A stretch of 64,000 nt of DNA from Streptomyces fulvorobeus (GCF_013167895.1 NZ_BLWC01000001.1:1302001-1366000), one strand, 5' to 3'. Positions 39,754-49,106 are shown, numbered from the stretch's first letter. Program-made: numbers and translations. The notes: generated from the letters alone by a model not told the origin.

Positions 39754-40704
39754 ATGCCACTCAACACACCGGAGCACCCGCCCCAGGACCGCGCCCGGCG
39801 TTACGAACCGGTGCTCTCCACGGAGGTCCTGGACGCCGTCGCGGCCCGGCGTCCAGTCGTCGCCCTGGAATCGACGATCATCGCGCACGGCCTTCCGCGC
39901 CCCCGTAACCTGCGGGTGGCCCTGGAACTGGAGGAGCTCGTACGCTCCTCCGGCGCCGTCCCCGCGACGATCGCCGTCCTGGACGGGCGGGCCCATATCG
40001 GCCTGGACCGGGCCCGGTTGGAACGGGTCGCCGGCGAACCGTCGATGCGGAAGCTGGGGCACCGGGACCTCGCGCCCGCGCTGGCGACGGGCGCGAGCGG
40101 GGCGACGACGGTGTCCGCCACCGCCTTCCTGGCCGCCCGGGCGGGGCTGCGGGTGTTCGCGACCGGAGGACTCGGCGGCGTGCACCGGGAGTGGGCCGAC
40201 ACCCAGGACGAGTCGGCGGATCTGCGGCTCCTCGCGCGTACCGGCATCACGGTGGTGTGTGCCGGGGTGAAGTCGGTCCTGGACGTTCCGGCCACGCTCC
40301 AACGCCTGGAGACACTCGGGGTCGGCGTGCTCGGTTTCGGCACCGCGCACTTCCCCGGCTTCTACCTCAGCAGTTCCGGCGAGCCCGTCGACTGGACGGT
40401 GCGCACCGCCGAGGAGGTGGCGGAGGTGATGCGGGCCCGGGAGGCGCTCGGACCACCGGAGGCGGCGCTGATCGTCGCCAACCCCGTGCCCGAGGAGGAC
40501 CAGTTGGACCCTGCCGTCCACGACCGGGTGCTGGCCGACGCGCTCGCCGCGTGCCGGGAGCACGGCATCGCGGGACAGGCCGTCACGCCCTTCCTGCTCG
40601 ACCATCTGACGCGGCACACCGAGGGCGCCTCCCTGGAGGCCAACGTGGCCGCCGTGCGCGGGAACGTGGTTCTGGCCGCCCGGATCGCGAGGGCGGCACG
40701 GTGA
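39754..40704 (+). CDS. psuG: Pseudouridine-5'-phosphate glycosidase
   Basis: Splits pseudouridine-5'-P into uracil and ribose-5-P (reversible). 316 aa. ALESTIIAHGLPRPRN near residue 35 gives the conserved Glu and His, ATGGLGGVHREWADT and DESADL the metal-binding region, and CAGVKSVLDVP the Schiff-base Lys. ATG 39754 is preceded by AGGGA. Overlaps psuK by 4 bp (GTGA), and PsuK makes its substrate. Confidence 0.94.
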   Translation: MPLNTPEHPPQDRARRYEPVLSTEVLDAVAARRPVVALESTIIAHGLPRPRNLRVALELEELVRSSGAVPATIAVLDGRAHIGLDRARLERVAGEPSMRKLGHRDLAPALATGASGATTVSATAFLAARAGLRVFATGGLGGVHREWADTQDESADLRLLARTGITVVCAGVKSVLDVPATLQRLETLGVGVLGFGTAHFPGFYLSSSGEPVDWTVRTAEEVAEVMRAREALGPPEAALIVANPVPEEDQLDPAVHDRVLADALAACREHGIAGQAVTPFLLDHLTRHTEGASLEANVAAVRGNVVLAARIARAAR

Positions 40705-41594
40705 GCGGCGGCCTTCTCGTCGTCGGGGACGTGGTCACGGACGTGGTGGTGCGGCACGGCCCGGCGCCGGTCCGGGGGACGGACACGGCGGCGCGGATCA
40801 GCACACTGCCCGGCGGTGCCGGTGCCAACGTCGCGTGCTGGGCGGTGCGTTCGGGCTGCCGTGAGGTGCGTCTGCTCGCGCGGGCGGGCGCGGACGCGGC
40901 GGCCTGGCACCGGGAGAGCCTGCTGCGCGCCGGGGTGCGGGCCGAACTGGCCGTGGACGACGAGGTGGGGACCGCCACCGTGGTCGCGCTCGTGGACGGC
41001 GGTGGAGAGCGCACCTTCCTCACCGACAGCGGCGCGGGGCTGCGGCTGTCTCCTGCCGACTGGTCGCCTGCGCTGCTCGACGGCGTCGGCCACCTCCACC
41101 TCTCCGGCTATCTCCTGTTCGCGCCGACGAGCCGGGCCACCGCCCTGCTCGCCCTGCGGGAGGCGCGGCAGCGGGGCATCCCGGTGAGCGTGGACCCCGC
41201 CTCCGCCGGTTTCCTCGCCCGGCTCGGCGTCGGCCGTTTCCTGGCCGCCGTGCGGGGAGTGGACGTGCTGCTGCCGAACGAGGACGAGGCGTGCCTGCTG
41301 ACGGCTCTGCCGGAACCGGCCGACGCGGCGGCGAAGCTGAGCCGGCACGCTCCTCTGGCCGTGGTCACGCTCGGCGACCGGGGCGCCCTGCTGGCCGTCG
41401 CGGGAGCGGTGACCGCACGCGTCGCCGCGGTGCCGGTCCGTGAGCCGGTCGACTCCACCGGTGCGGGCGACGCCTTCACCGGCGGTTTCCTCGCGGCCCG
41501 TCTCGCCGGGGCGGACGAAACGGAGGCCGCCGCCGCGGCCTGCCGGGCAGGCGCCGAAGCCGTCACGGTCGTCGGCGGGCGTCCGGCGGTCTAG
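40701..41594 (+). CDS. psuK: PfkB-family sugar kinase, probable pseudouridine kinase
   Basis: 297 aa ribokinase-fold kinase. N-terminal GGAGANVACWAVRSG and C-terminal DSTGAGDAFTGGFLAARL with the catalytic Asp. Coupling to psuG (4-bp overlap) makes pseudouridine the likely substrate. It ends in a CTAG shared tail-to-tail with the convergent uridine-kinase-like gene. Confidence 0.88.
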   Translation: MSGGLLVVGDVVTDVVVRHGPAPVRGTDTAARISTLPGGAGANVACWAVRSGCREVRLLARAGADAAAWHRESLLRAGVRAELAVDDEVGTATVVALVDGGGERTFLTDSGAGLRLSPADWSPALLDGVGHLHLSGYLLFAPTSRATALLALREARQRGIPVSVDPASAGFLARLGVGRFLAAVRGVDVLLPNEDEACLLTALPEPADAAAKLSRHAPLAVVTLGDRGALLAVAGAVTARVAAVPVREPVDSTGAGDAFTGGFLAARLAGADETEAAAAACRAGAEAVTVVGGRPAV

Positions 41595-42235
41595 CAGCCC
41601 TCCGGCCGGGACCACGCCGGGTGGAGCGGGTCGTCCGCCCGTACGACCACGTCCGCACGGTCGGCGGGCGTCACCTCCTCCTCGTACCGCGCGAAAGCGG
41701 GCAGGGTCCACAGCCCGCTCTCCTCCGTGCGGCGGCGCAGCGCACCCGGCGAGAGCCGCACATGGACGCTCAGGTCGAAGGGGAACCAGTGCCCGAGCAG
41801 GAACGGGCCGTCCACCACGACCACCCCGCCCTCCGGAAGGAGGTGGTACGGGCTCCTCGTGGCGCGGTCCCTCACCGGGTCCCACAGGTCGGGCAGCACC
41901 CGCCCGCTGCCGCCCGCCTCCAGCGGCGTGAACACCTCGCGCCACAGCGCTCCCGTGTCGAACCAGCCGTCGAAGTACGAGTCGGGGTCCTCCTTGCCGT
42001 ACTCGTACCGCAGGCTCGCCGGGCGCAGGAAACCGCTGGTGGAGATCGTGAGCACCGAGCGGCCCCGGCCTCTCAGCGCGACCGCGAGCCGCTCGGCGAG
42101 TTCACCGGTGCGGGCGGCCGGGGCTCCGTCGACGCCGATCCTGAGCCACGGCCCGCCGTCGGCGGGCTTCAGCGCGTCCGCGCGCACGGTGAGGGCTTCG
42201 GCCAGCCGGTCCCAGGTGATCGGTTCGAGTCGCAC
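41591..42235 (-). CDS. Uridine kinase-like P-loop protein with degenerate Walker A
   Basis: 214 aa. Has the layout of bacterial uridine/udk-type NMP kinases: WLRIGVDGAPAARTGELAERL at the Walker A position, STSGFLRPASLRYEYGKEDPDSY (the Asp-Tyr acceptor motif), and VVVVDGPFLLGHWF as Walker B strand. The GKT/S of the Walker A is replaced by ARTGE, so catalytic phosphate binding is doubtful. GTG 42235 is chosen for the start VRLEPITW. Convergent with psuK, overlapping by 4 bp. Confidence 0.8.
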   Translation of the reverse strand: MRLEPITWDRLAEALTVRADALKPADGGPWLRIGVDGAPAARTGELAERLAVALRGRGRSVLTISTSGFLRPASLRYEYGKEDPDSYFDGWFDTGALWREVFTPLEAGGSGRVLPDLWDPVRDRATRSPYHLLPEGGVVVVDGPFLLGHWFPFDLSVHVRLSPGALRRRTEESGLWTLPAFARYEEEVTPADRADVVVRADDPLHPAWSRPEGC

Positions 42236-42274
42236 CGCTCCATCATCCCCCGGCCGCCGCACGGCCGTCCGGTC

Positions 42275-42736
42275 TCAGTCGCAGTCCACCGCCCCGGCGT
42301 CCTCGGAGAGCGCGCGGCCCTCGGGGAGCAGGTAGGCCACCCACAGCACGACCGGTTCGCTCCCGGTGTTGCGGCCTATGTGCCGGTGTCCGGCCCCGGA
42401 CGGCTCGACGAACGACGTGCCGGCGGGCGTGACCTCGACCGAGCAGTCGCTCAGCGTGCGGGTCAGCGTTCCCGCCTGGACCACGGCCAGCAGCTGGCCG
42501 GCGTGGGTGTGCCAGCCGGTGGAGCCGCCCGGCTGGATCGTGATCGTCCGGAACGTCACATCGGCGCGCCCCTTCGGGCTCACCACCTTCAGCCTGCCCG
42601 CCGACGTGCCCTTGGCCACGACGGTACCGGTCACTCCGCTCCCCGGTGTCGCGGTCGCGGCGGTCGGCACGAAGCCGAGCGCCACCACACACGCACCGAC
42701 GAGCACGGCCCTGCGTACGCCCCCACGCTTCCCCAT
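42275..42736 (-). CDS. Secreted single-cupin protein
   Basis: 153 aa. N-terminal Sec signal (RRAVLVGACVVALGFVPTAATA, residues about 8-29). The mature cupin has TGWHTHAGQLLAVVQAGTL (metal-ligand His pair) and ENGHRHIG-like GAGHRHIGRNTG in the second motif. Metal-binding storage or enzyme function cannot be told apart. It ends in DAGAVDCD with a lone cysteine. Confidence 0.85.
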   Translation of the reverse strand: MGKRGGVRRAVLVGACVVALGFVPTAATATPGSGVTGTVVAKGTSAGRLKVVSPKGRADVTFRTITIQPGGSTGWHTHAGQLLAVVQAGTLTRTLSDCSVEVTPAGTSFVEPSGAGHRHIGRNTGSEPVVLWVAYLLPEGRALSEDAGAVDCD

Positions 42737-42814
42737 GTGCGCCCCTGTGCTCCCTCTTGGCCGAAACGCCGACGTTACGCGGGAGTTGAGTGGCGGGATA
42801 CGTTGGGGACAGAG

Positions 42815-43483
42815 TCATTCAGCGCGGATTTCGGCGGCGAGCGGGCCGTCGCCCGACACCTGGACCCGCCCGTCCTCGACCGCCTCGGCCAGGGTCACCT
42901 CGCCCCGGCCCAGCTCCAGACAGAGGCCGGCGTCCAGGGTGAGCCGGACATCGGGCCGCTCGGCGGGGCCGTAGCCGTACACCCCGCCCACCGGCTCACC
43001 TCCGCCGGTGCGCACATGGAACTCCCCCTCGTCCAGCGTCACTTCGACCACGCCCTCGTGGGTCAGAGCGCCCAGGGCGCGCAGCAGCGGCAGGGCGAAC
43101 CAGTGCGCGCGCACGGCGTCGGTCGGACGGCGCTCCTCCAGCGCGTGCGCCCCCCACCCCGAGAGGGCGGTGAGGACCGGCAGAAGCCCGTGACCGCGCT
43201 CCGTCAGCTCGTACACCGAAGCGGGGGCCGGCGGCGGCAGCCGGCGGCGCACGGCCAGACCGTTCTGCTCCATGTCCTTGAGCCGGGACGCCAGGACGTC
43301 CGTGCTGACCCCGGGCAGATCGGCGTGCAGATCCGTGTACCGGCGCGGGCCGCCCAGGAGTTCACGGACGATCAGCAGGGTCCACCGGTCGCCGACGGAG
43401 TCGAGGGCGCGCGCGGTGGCGCAGAACTGGTCGTAACTCCGGCGGCGGGCCGGGCGCGCTGCCGGCTGTTGCTGACGTGGCAT
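42815..43483 (-). CDS. HxlR-family transcriptional regulator
   Basis: 222 aa. Winged helix with the HxlR signature: CATARALDSVGDRWTLLIVREL, GPRRYTDLHADLPGVSTDVLASRL and GLAVRR, followed by a 100-residue C-terminal extension (SCP2-like, GGEPVGGVYGYGPAER). I chose ATG 43483 rather than 43501 because TAGACT lies exactly 7 nt upstream with TTGGAA 16 nt further, a leaderless promoter. Divergent from the aminotransferase, which is its likely target. Confidence 0.88.
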   Translation of the reverse strand: MPRQQQPAARPARRRSYDQFCATARALDSVGDRWTLLIVRELLGGPRRYTDLHADLPGVSTDVLASRLKDMEQNGLAVRRRLPPPAPASVYELTERGHGLLPVLTALSGWGAHALEERRPTDAVRAHWFALPLLRALGALTHEGVVEVTLDEGEFHVRTGGGEPVGGVYGYGPAERPDVRLTLDAGLCLELGRGEVTLAEAVEDGRVQVSGDGPLAAEIRAE

Positions 43484-43490
43484 GCGACGC

Positions 43491-43541
43491 AGTCTAGACA
43501 TGTTGTTGGACTTTCCAAGCTCCCACTTGGTAAAACCAAGT
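43491..43541. promoter_or_regulatory. HxlR promoter and paired palindromic operator
   Basis: Minus-strand promoter: TTGGAA (43518-43513), 16 nt, TAGACT (43496-43491). Two palindromes lie between the divergent genes: TTGGA-ctt-TCCAA (43506-43518), overlapping the -35, and the 7-3-7 ACTTGGT-aaa-ACCAAGT (43525-43541). They share TTGG half-sites and look like autoregulatory operators. Confidence 0.65.
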
Positions 43542-43569
43542 ATCGCATTCGCGTCGGGGAGGGCACCAC

Positions 43570-44781
43570 ATGGAGTTCCGGCAGTCCAGCAAGCTCAACG
43601 AGGTCTGTTACGAGATCCGCGGTCCGGTCATCGAGCACGCCGACGCCTTGGAGGAGGCGGGACACAGCGTGCTCCGCCTGAACACGGGCAATCCGGCGCT
43701 CTTCGGCTTCGAGGCGCCCGAGGAGATCGTCCAGGACATGATCCGGATGCTCCCGCGCGCACACGGCTACACCGACTCGCGCGGCATCCTGTCGGCGCGG
43801 CGGGCGGTGGCCCAGCGCTACCAGGCGATGGGGCTGACCGACGTCGGCGTCGACGACATCTTCCTCGGCAACGGTGTGTCCGAGCTGATCTCCATGGCCG
43901 TGCAGGCGCTCCTGGAGAACGGCGACGAGGTCCTGGTCCCGAGCCCCGACTATCCGCTGTGGACGGCGGTGACCACGCTCGCGGGCGGCAAGGCGGTGCA
44001 CTACGTCTGCGACGAGGGCGCGGACTGGAACCCGGACCTCGCCGACATGGCGGCGAAGATCACCGACCGGACCAGGGCCGTCGTCATCATCAACCCGAAC
44101 AACCCCACCGGCGCCGTCTACCCCCGCGAGGTCCTCGAAGGAATCCTCGGCCTGGCCCGCACGCACGGACTCATGGTGTTCGCCGACGAGATCTACGACC
44201 AGATCCTCTACGACGACGCCGAGCACCACTGTGCGGCGGCCCTCGCCCCCGACCTCGTCTGCCTCACGTTCAGCGGACTGTCGAAGACCTACCGGGTCGC
44301 GGGCTTCCGCTCGGGCTGGCTGGTGGTGTCGGGGCCGCAGCAGCACGCCCGGAGCTATCTGGAGGGGCTGACCACGCTCGCCTCGATGCGGCTGTGCCCC
44401 AACGCGCCCGCCCAGTACGCCATCCAGGCCGCGCTCGGCGGCCGGCAGTCGATCCGGGAGCTCGTCGCACCGGGAGGCCGGCTGTACGAGCAGCGCAACC
44501 GGGCCTGGGAGAAGCTGAACGAGATTCCCGGCGTCTCCTGCGTCAAACCGAAGGGCGCGCTCTACGCGTTCCCCCGCATCGACCCCAAGGTCCATCCCCT
44601 CGTCGACGACGAGAGGTTCGTCCTGGACCTGCTGCTGCGCGAGAAGATCCAGGTGGTGCAGGGCACCGGCTTCAACTGGCCGCGCCCGGACCACTTCCGC
44701 ATCCTGACCCTGCCGCACGTCGACGACCTCGACGCGGCGATCAGCCGCATCGGCCGCTTCCTGAGCGGCTACCGCCAGTGA
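43570..44781 (+). CDS. PLP-dependent aminotransferase, class I/II (AlaA-like)
   Basis: 403 aa. GYTDSRGILSARRAVAQRY, VPSPDYPLWTAV, NPNNPTGAVYP, FADEIYDQILYD and the PLP-lysine SGLSKTYRVAGFRSGW are all present. Its order and length fit the AlaA/valine-pyruvate type group that makes alanine from pyruvate and glutamate. GGGGAGGGC precedes ATG 43570. Divergent from HxlR with operator-like palindromes between them. Confidence 0.93.
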   Translation: MEFRQSSKLNEVCYEIRGPVIEHADALEEAGHSVLRLNTGNPALFGFEAPEEIVQDMIRMLPRAHGYTDSRGILSARRAVAQRYQAMGLTDVGVDDIFLGNGVSELISMAVQALLENGDEVLVPSPDYPLWTAVTTLAGGKAVHYVCDEGADWNPDLADMAAKITDRTRAVVIINPNNPTGAVYPREVLEGILGLARTHGLMVFADEIYDQILYDDAEHHCAAALAPDLVCLTFSGLSKTYRVAGFRSGWLVVSGPQQHARSYLEGLTTLASMRLCPNAPAQYAIQAALGGRQSIRELVAPGGRLYEQRNRAWEKLNEIPGVSCVKPKGALYAFPRIDPKVHPLVDDERFVLDLLLREKIQVVQGTGFNWPRPDHFRILTLPHVDDLDAAISRIGRFLSGYRQ

Positions 44782-44787
44782 GAGCGG

Positions 44788-46128
44788 TCAGCCGCCGAGC
44801 AGCGCCGTGAGCGCGCCCACCGGGTCGCTGTCCGGGACGGCGCGGGGCCACCAGTCGTCCTCACCCGGGTCGGACTCGTAGCCGTACCAGCGGCCGTCGT
44901 GGCCGAAGCGGAGCTGAAGGGTGCCCTGCGGGTGCGTGAGGTGGTTGCGCCAGGGCTGGAAGCGCGGGAGGTCGGCCGCCGCGAGAGCCGGGCGGGCCCG
45001 GTCGAAGGGGCCGGCCGGCGGGTCCCAGGGGGTCTCCAGGACGGCCAGGCCCTCGGCGCCGCCCTGCCGCCAGGCGGCCACGGCGCGGGCCAGGTCGGTG
45101 GTCGTGCGCCCGGTCGCGTAGGCCAGCTCACGGTAGAGGGACCGGGTGGTGGCGGTGAGTCCGGCGGTGGGGCGGGCAGCGGCGAGCCGCACGGCGTCCT
45201 GCCAGGTGGTGAGGCCCGCGAGAGGGTCGGCGCCCGTGGTGAGCAGCGCGTGGGCGCGAGCCGCCGCGTCGGTGGCGAGGTGGTCGAGCGAGAGCGGGTC
45301 GCGCGCGCCGGGAAGGCCGGGGTACGACGGGGGCTGGCCGGGGTGGGGCGGGACCGGGAGGGGTGCGGGCAGGGGCGGCAGATAGCGCTCGGCCACGGCC
45401 TCCCGGGCCCGTACCGAGGGGGTCGGGGGCGCCCCGGGCCGTTCACGGGCGGAGTGTTCGGCGTTGCGGCGGCCCAGCTCGTCGAGGAGCTCCCGCTCGC
45501 CCCTGCCGCGCATCAGCAGCAGGACGAACGGATCGGTGTCCAGGAGCCGCGCCGTCTGGAAGCAGAGGGCTGCCACGTGCTTGCACGGCCAGCCCCGGTC
45601 GGGACAGGAGCAGTCCGGGTCTAGATCGCCGGCGGTGGGCAGCAGCCGGACGCCGGTCTCCCCCGCCGTCTCCACCAGGGAGTGCGGCATCTCCTTCCCG
45701 AGGAGCGCGGAGAGGTGCCCGGGTCTGGCGGCGACGGCGTCGAGGAAGGTGTCCCAGTCGGTGTCGGAGAAGGTGCGCAGGCGCAGTTCCGCGCGGTACG
45801 GGCGGGGGCGGCTGCCGTGGACGTAGGCGATGACCCGGCCGGGGGTGACGGTGATCGCGGCGACATGCCCGCCGTCCGCGTACGTACGGCCACGGATGAG
45901 CCGGCCCTCGTCCATCGACAGGGTCTCCAGGGCGTCCACCCAGGCGCGGCCCCACCAGCTGGCGGCGAACGGCCCGTCGTCCTCGCGGGTACGGGGCGGC
46001 ACCGCGTCGAAGGTGCGCCGCAGGTCGTCGGGGCCCGGGCGGGAGCGGGGCGCCGAACCGGCACGGGGCGCGGAGCGGGGGTCCGGGGAGAGGCCGGGGC
46101 GGCCGGCCGGGCGGGGGCTCGTGCTCAT
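44788..46128 (-). CDS. SWIM zinc-finger protein, partner of the SNF2 helicase
   Basis: 446 aa. N-terminal region WWGRAWVDALETLSMDEGRL is typical of proteins encoded beside bacterial SNF2 helicases. The SWIM motif is CSCPDRGWPCKHVAALC (C-x-C-x6-C-x-H, residues about 185-200). A Pro-rich segment (about 285-310) follows. The C-terminus has a WRNHLTHPQGTLQLRFG domain. The ATG overlaps the helicase stop (ATGA). SWIM domains bind DNA or proteins, so a joint complex is expected. Confidence 0.9.
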   Translation of the reverse strand: MSTSPRPAGRPGLSPDPRSAPRAGSAPRSRPGPDDLRRTFDAVPPRTREDDGPFAASWWGRAWVDALETLSMDEGRLIRGRTYADGGHVAAITVTPGRVIAYVHGSRPRPYRAELRLRTFSDTDWDTFLDAVAARPGHLSALLGKEMPHSLVETAGETGVRLLPTAGDLDPDCSCPDRGWPCKHVAALCFQTARLLDTDPFVLLLMRGRGERELLDELGRRNAEHSARERPGAPPTPSVRAREAVAERYLPPLPAPLPVPPHPGQPPSYPGLPGARDPLSLDHLATDAAARAHALLTTGADPLAGLTTWQDAVRLAAARPTAGLTATTRSLYRELAYATGRTTTDLARAVAAWRQGGAEGLAVLETPWDPPAGPFDRARPALAAADLPRFQPWRNHLTHPQGTLQLRFGHDGRWYGYESDPGEDDWWPRAVPDSDPVGALTALLGG

Positions 46129-49106
46129 GCGGGCCTCCGGAGGGAGACGAGGTCGGCCAGGTCGCGGTCGCTGAGCTCGGTCAGGGCGCTCTCCCCGGTG
46201 CCGAGGACCGCGTCGGCCAGGGCTCGCTTGGACTCCAGCAGTTCGCCGATCCGGTCCTCGACCGTGCCCTCCGCGATCAGCCGGTGGACCTGCACCGGCT
46301 GGGTCTGCCCGATGCGGTACGCGCGGTCGGTGGCCTGTTCCTCGACGGCCGGGTTCCACCAGCGGTCGTAGTGGATGACGTGGGCGGCCCGGGTGAGGTT
46401 CAGTCCGGTGCCGGCGGCCTTGAGGGAGAGCAGGAAGACGGGCACCTCGGCGGCCTGGAAGCGGTCCACCATCCGCTCCCGCTCGGGCACAGGCGTGCCG
46501 CCGTGCAGCAGTTGGGAGGGGATGGCCCGGGAGGCCAGGTGCGCGGAGAGCAGGCGGGCCATCGTCACGTACTGGGTGAAGATCAGGACGGAGCCGTCCT
46601 CGGACAGGATCGTGTCGAGGAGTTCGTCGAGCAGGGCGAGCTTGCCCGAGCGGCCGGTGAGCCTGGTCGGCTCCTCCTTGAGGTACTGCGCGGGGTGATT
46701 GCAGATCTGCTTGAGCGCGGACAGCAGCTTCATGATCAGGCCGCGGCGGGCGATGCCCTCGGACGCCTCGATGAGAGCCATCGTCTCGCGTACGGCGGCC
46801 TCGTAGAGCGTGACCTGTTCCCGGGTGAGGAAGACGGGGTGGTCGGTCTCGGTCTTGGGCGGCAGCTCGGGAGCGATGCCCGGGTCGGACTTCTTGCGGC
46901 GCAGGAGGAAGGGCCGGACGAGCCGGGAGAGCCGCTCGACCGCTTCCTCGTTGCCCAGTCCCGCCGCCGTCCCGGTGTTCTCGACGATCCGGGCGTGCCG
47001 GGCGCGGAACGCCTTGAGGGGGCCGAGCAGTCCGGGGGTCGTCCAGTCGAGCAGGGCCCACAGCTCCGAGAGGTTGTTCTCCACGGGAGTGCCGGTGAGG
47101 GCGACGCGGGCGGGGGCCGCGATGGTGCGCAGCGCCCTCGCCGTGGAGGAGTGCGGATTCTTGACGTGCTGGGCCTCGTCCGCGACGACCAGCCCCCAGG
47201 GGTGTTGGGCGAGCTGGGGGGCGCTGGAGCGCATCGTGCCGTAGGTCGTGAGGACGAAGCCGTCGTCGGGCTCGGCGAGGGTACGGTCGGTGCCGTGGAA
47301 GCGGCGGACGGGGACGCCGGGCGCGAAGCGGTTGATCTCCCGGTGCCAGTTGCCGAGGAGGGAGGCCGGGCAGATGACCAGGGTGGGCGCGGGGTGGGCG
47401 CGGTGCAGGTGGAGCGCGATGACGGTGATCGTCTTGCCCAGCCCCATGTCGTCGGCGAGGCAGCCGCCCAGCCCGAGTGAGGTCATCCGGTCCAGCCAGG
47501 CGAGCCCGCGCAGCTGGTAGTCGCGCAGGGTGGCGTCCAGGCCGGGCGGCGGCGCGATGGTGGCGTCGTCGGAGAGGATGCGCGCGCGGAGCGCGGCGAG
47601 GGCGCCGACCGGCACCGCTTCGACCTGCTCCCCGTCGACCTCGGCGCTGCCGGTGAGGGCGACGGCCAGAGCGTCCACCGGGTCCAGCAGACCGAGCTCG
47701 CGCTTGCGTGCCTTGCGTACGAGCGCGGGATCGACCACGACCCACTGGTCGCGCAGCCTCACCACGGGCCGGTGTGCCTCGGCCAGGGTGTCCATCTCGG
47801 CCTCGGTGAGCGGTTCGCCGCCCAGTGACAGCTGCCAGTTGAACGCGAACAGCTGCTCGGCGTCGAAGAACGAGGTGCCGTCGGTGGCCGAGCCCGGAGC
47901 GGTGCGGACGACGGCGGCCGCGGTGAGCGAGCGGGCCAGCTCGCGTGGCCAGTGGACGGTGACGCCGGCACCCGCCAGCCGCGCCCCCGCGTCGCTCAGC
48001 AGCTCGTGGAGCTCGTCCTCGGTGAGGGCGAGGACGTCGGGGACCGGCTGGTCGAGGAGCCGTTCCAGGGGTGGCCATACACGGGCGGCGCGGCGCAGTG
48101 CCAGCACCGCGTCGACCCTGGCGCGGGGACCGAACGCGTCTCCTCCGCCGCCGTGCCACAGGGCCGCCGCGTCGATGACGTACGTCGGGTCGGCCAGGCT
48201 GTGGACCTGCGTGACAGCGGCGGCGGCATGACGCGCGGCGGGTGCGCGACCGCCCGCTCCCCCGCTCTCCCCGGCCGCCGCCTCCAGGGTGGAGGCGTCG
48301 GCAGTGTCGGCGGTGGCGGCTGTGTCGGCCGTGGCGGCTGTGTCGAACAGGTCGTACGCCGACAGGTCGAGGCGGAGCGAGACCCGCACCCCCGCGTCCA
48401 GCCCCGCCGCCACCTCGACGGCCCAGGCCCGCGCACCGGGCAGGTGCTGAGCCTCGCGGGCGGCGAAGGGTGCCCCCATCGCGTAGGCGGCGGCCGGGGT
48501 GCGCGGGAGCGTGTCGGCGACCGCGTCGAGAAAGGCGCCGAGCAGGGCCGTGGGCTCCGGGAGCTGGAGCGGCGTACGGTCCGTCAGCGGCACCGCGTGG
48601 CCTTCGGGCGGCATGGCGGCGGCGACGGCCCTGAGATGGGCCACGTCCTCGGCGTCCCTCGGCCCCGCGCGCCAGGCGTCGTGGTCCCCGGCCGTCAGTC
48701 CGGGCAGGAGCCTGCCGCGCGCCACCAGGTTCAGCGCGTGCAGCGCGGCGGCCCCCCAGCAGCGGGTGGCGGGATGGGCGGATGCGAGGTACCGGGCGCG
48801 TACGAGCAGGGGAACCGCCTCGGCCAGCGGCAGGAGCACCGCCCGCACGGTGTGCCGGCGGACGCCTTCCGCGCCCTGCCGCTGCACGACGGTGAGCTCG
48901 GCGGTCGTGTGGGAGAGGCCGTCGACGTCCTCGGCGGCGGGGCCTCCCCGCCCGTCCGGGTCCCAGAAGGCGATCCGGCCGTCTCTGGGCGAGGAGGCGG
49001 GGAGGAAGACGGCGGCGCGGCGCAGCAGGCGGTCGGCGGCGGCGCTCGGCTCGTCCTGGGCGACCCGCGCGCTCCACCGGTTCCGCTCCTCCTGTGCATC
49101 CCGCAC
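46125..49106 (-). CDS. SNF2-family DEAD/DEAH helicase
   Basis: 993 aa. About 470 N-terminal residues carry the bacterial SNF2-associated region. The ATPase follows: Walker A ADDMGLGKTITVIALHLHRA, DEAH-type VADEAQHVKN, and C-terminal SLKAAGTGLNLTRAAHVIHYDRWWNPA with DRAYRIGQTQPVQVHRL. Acts as a DNA translocase, probably in repair or remodelling. A short TAATAD-type tandem repeat occurs near residue 255. GTG 49106 has GAAGGGGG 7 nt upstream. Promoter resembles the PafBC type. Confidence 0.95.
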   Translation of the reverse strand: MRDAQEERNRWSARVAQDEPSAAADRLLRRAAVFLPASSPRDGRIAFWDPDGRGGPAAEDVDGLSHTTAELTVVQRQGAEGVRRHTVRAVLLPLAEAVPLLVRARYLASAHPATRCWGAAALHALNLVARGRLLPGLTAGDHDAWRAGPRDAEDVAHLRAVAAAMPPEGHAVPLTDRTPLQLPEPTALLGAFLDAVADTLPRTPAAAYAMGAPFAAREAQHLPGARAWAVEVAAGLDAGVRVSLRLDLSAYDLFDTAATADTAATADTADASTLEAAAGESGGAGGRAPAARHAAAAVTQVHSLADPTYVIDAAALWHGGGGDAFGPRARVDAVLALRRAARVWPPLERLLDQPVPDVLALTEDELHELLSDAGARLAGAGVTVHWPRELARSLTAAAVVRTAPGSATDGTSFFDAEQLFAFNWQLSLGGEPLTEAEMDTLAEAHRPVVRLRDQWVVVDPALVRKARKRELGLLDPVDALAVALTGSAEVDGEQVEAVPVGALAALRARILSDDATIAPPPGLDATLRDYQLRGLAWLDRMTSLGLGGCLADDMGLGKTITVIALHLHRAHPAPTLVICPASLLGNWHREINRFAPGVPVRRFHGTDRTLAEPDDGFVLTTYGTMRSSAPQLAQHPWGLVVADEAQHVKNPHSSTARALRTIAAPARVALTGTPVENNLSELWALLDWTTPGLLGPLKAFRARHARIVENTGTAAGLGNEEAVERLSRLVRPFLLRRKKSDPGIAPELPPKTETDHPVFLTREQVTLYEAAVRETMALIEASEGIARRGLIMKLLSALKQICNHPAQYLKEEPTRLTGRSGKLALLDELLDTILSEDGSVLIFTQYVTMARLLSAHLASRAIPSQLLHGGTPVPERERMVDRFQAAEVPVFLLSLKAAGTGLNLTRAAHVIHYDRWWNPAVEEQATDRAYRIGQTQPVQVHRLIAEGTVEDRIGELLESKRALADAVLGTGESALTELSDRDLADLVSLRRPA

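Noticed and set aside
44788..49077. A 1,429-codon minus-strand frame spanning SWIM and SNF2
   Set aside because: Only its last 446 codons are the SWIM protein. The rest is an out-of-frame shadow of SNF2, which has clear helicase motifs in its own frame.
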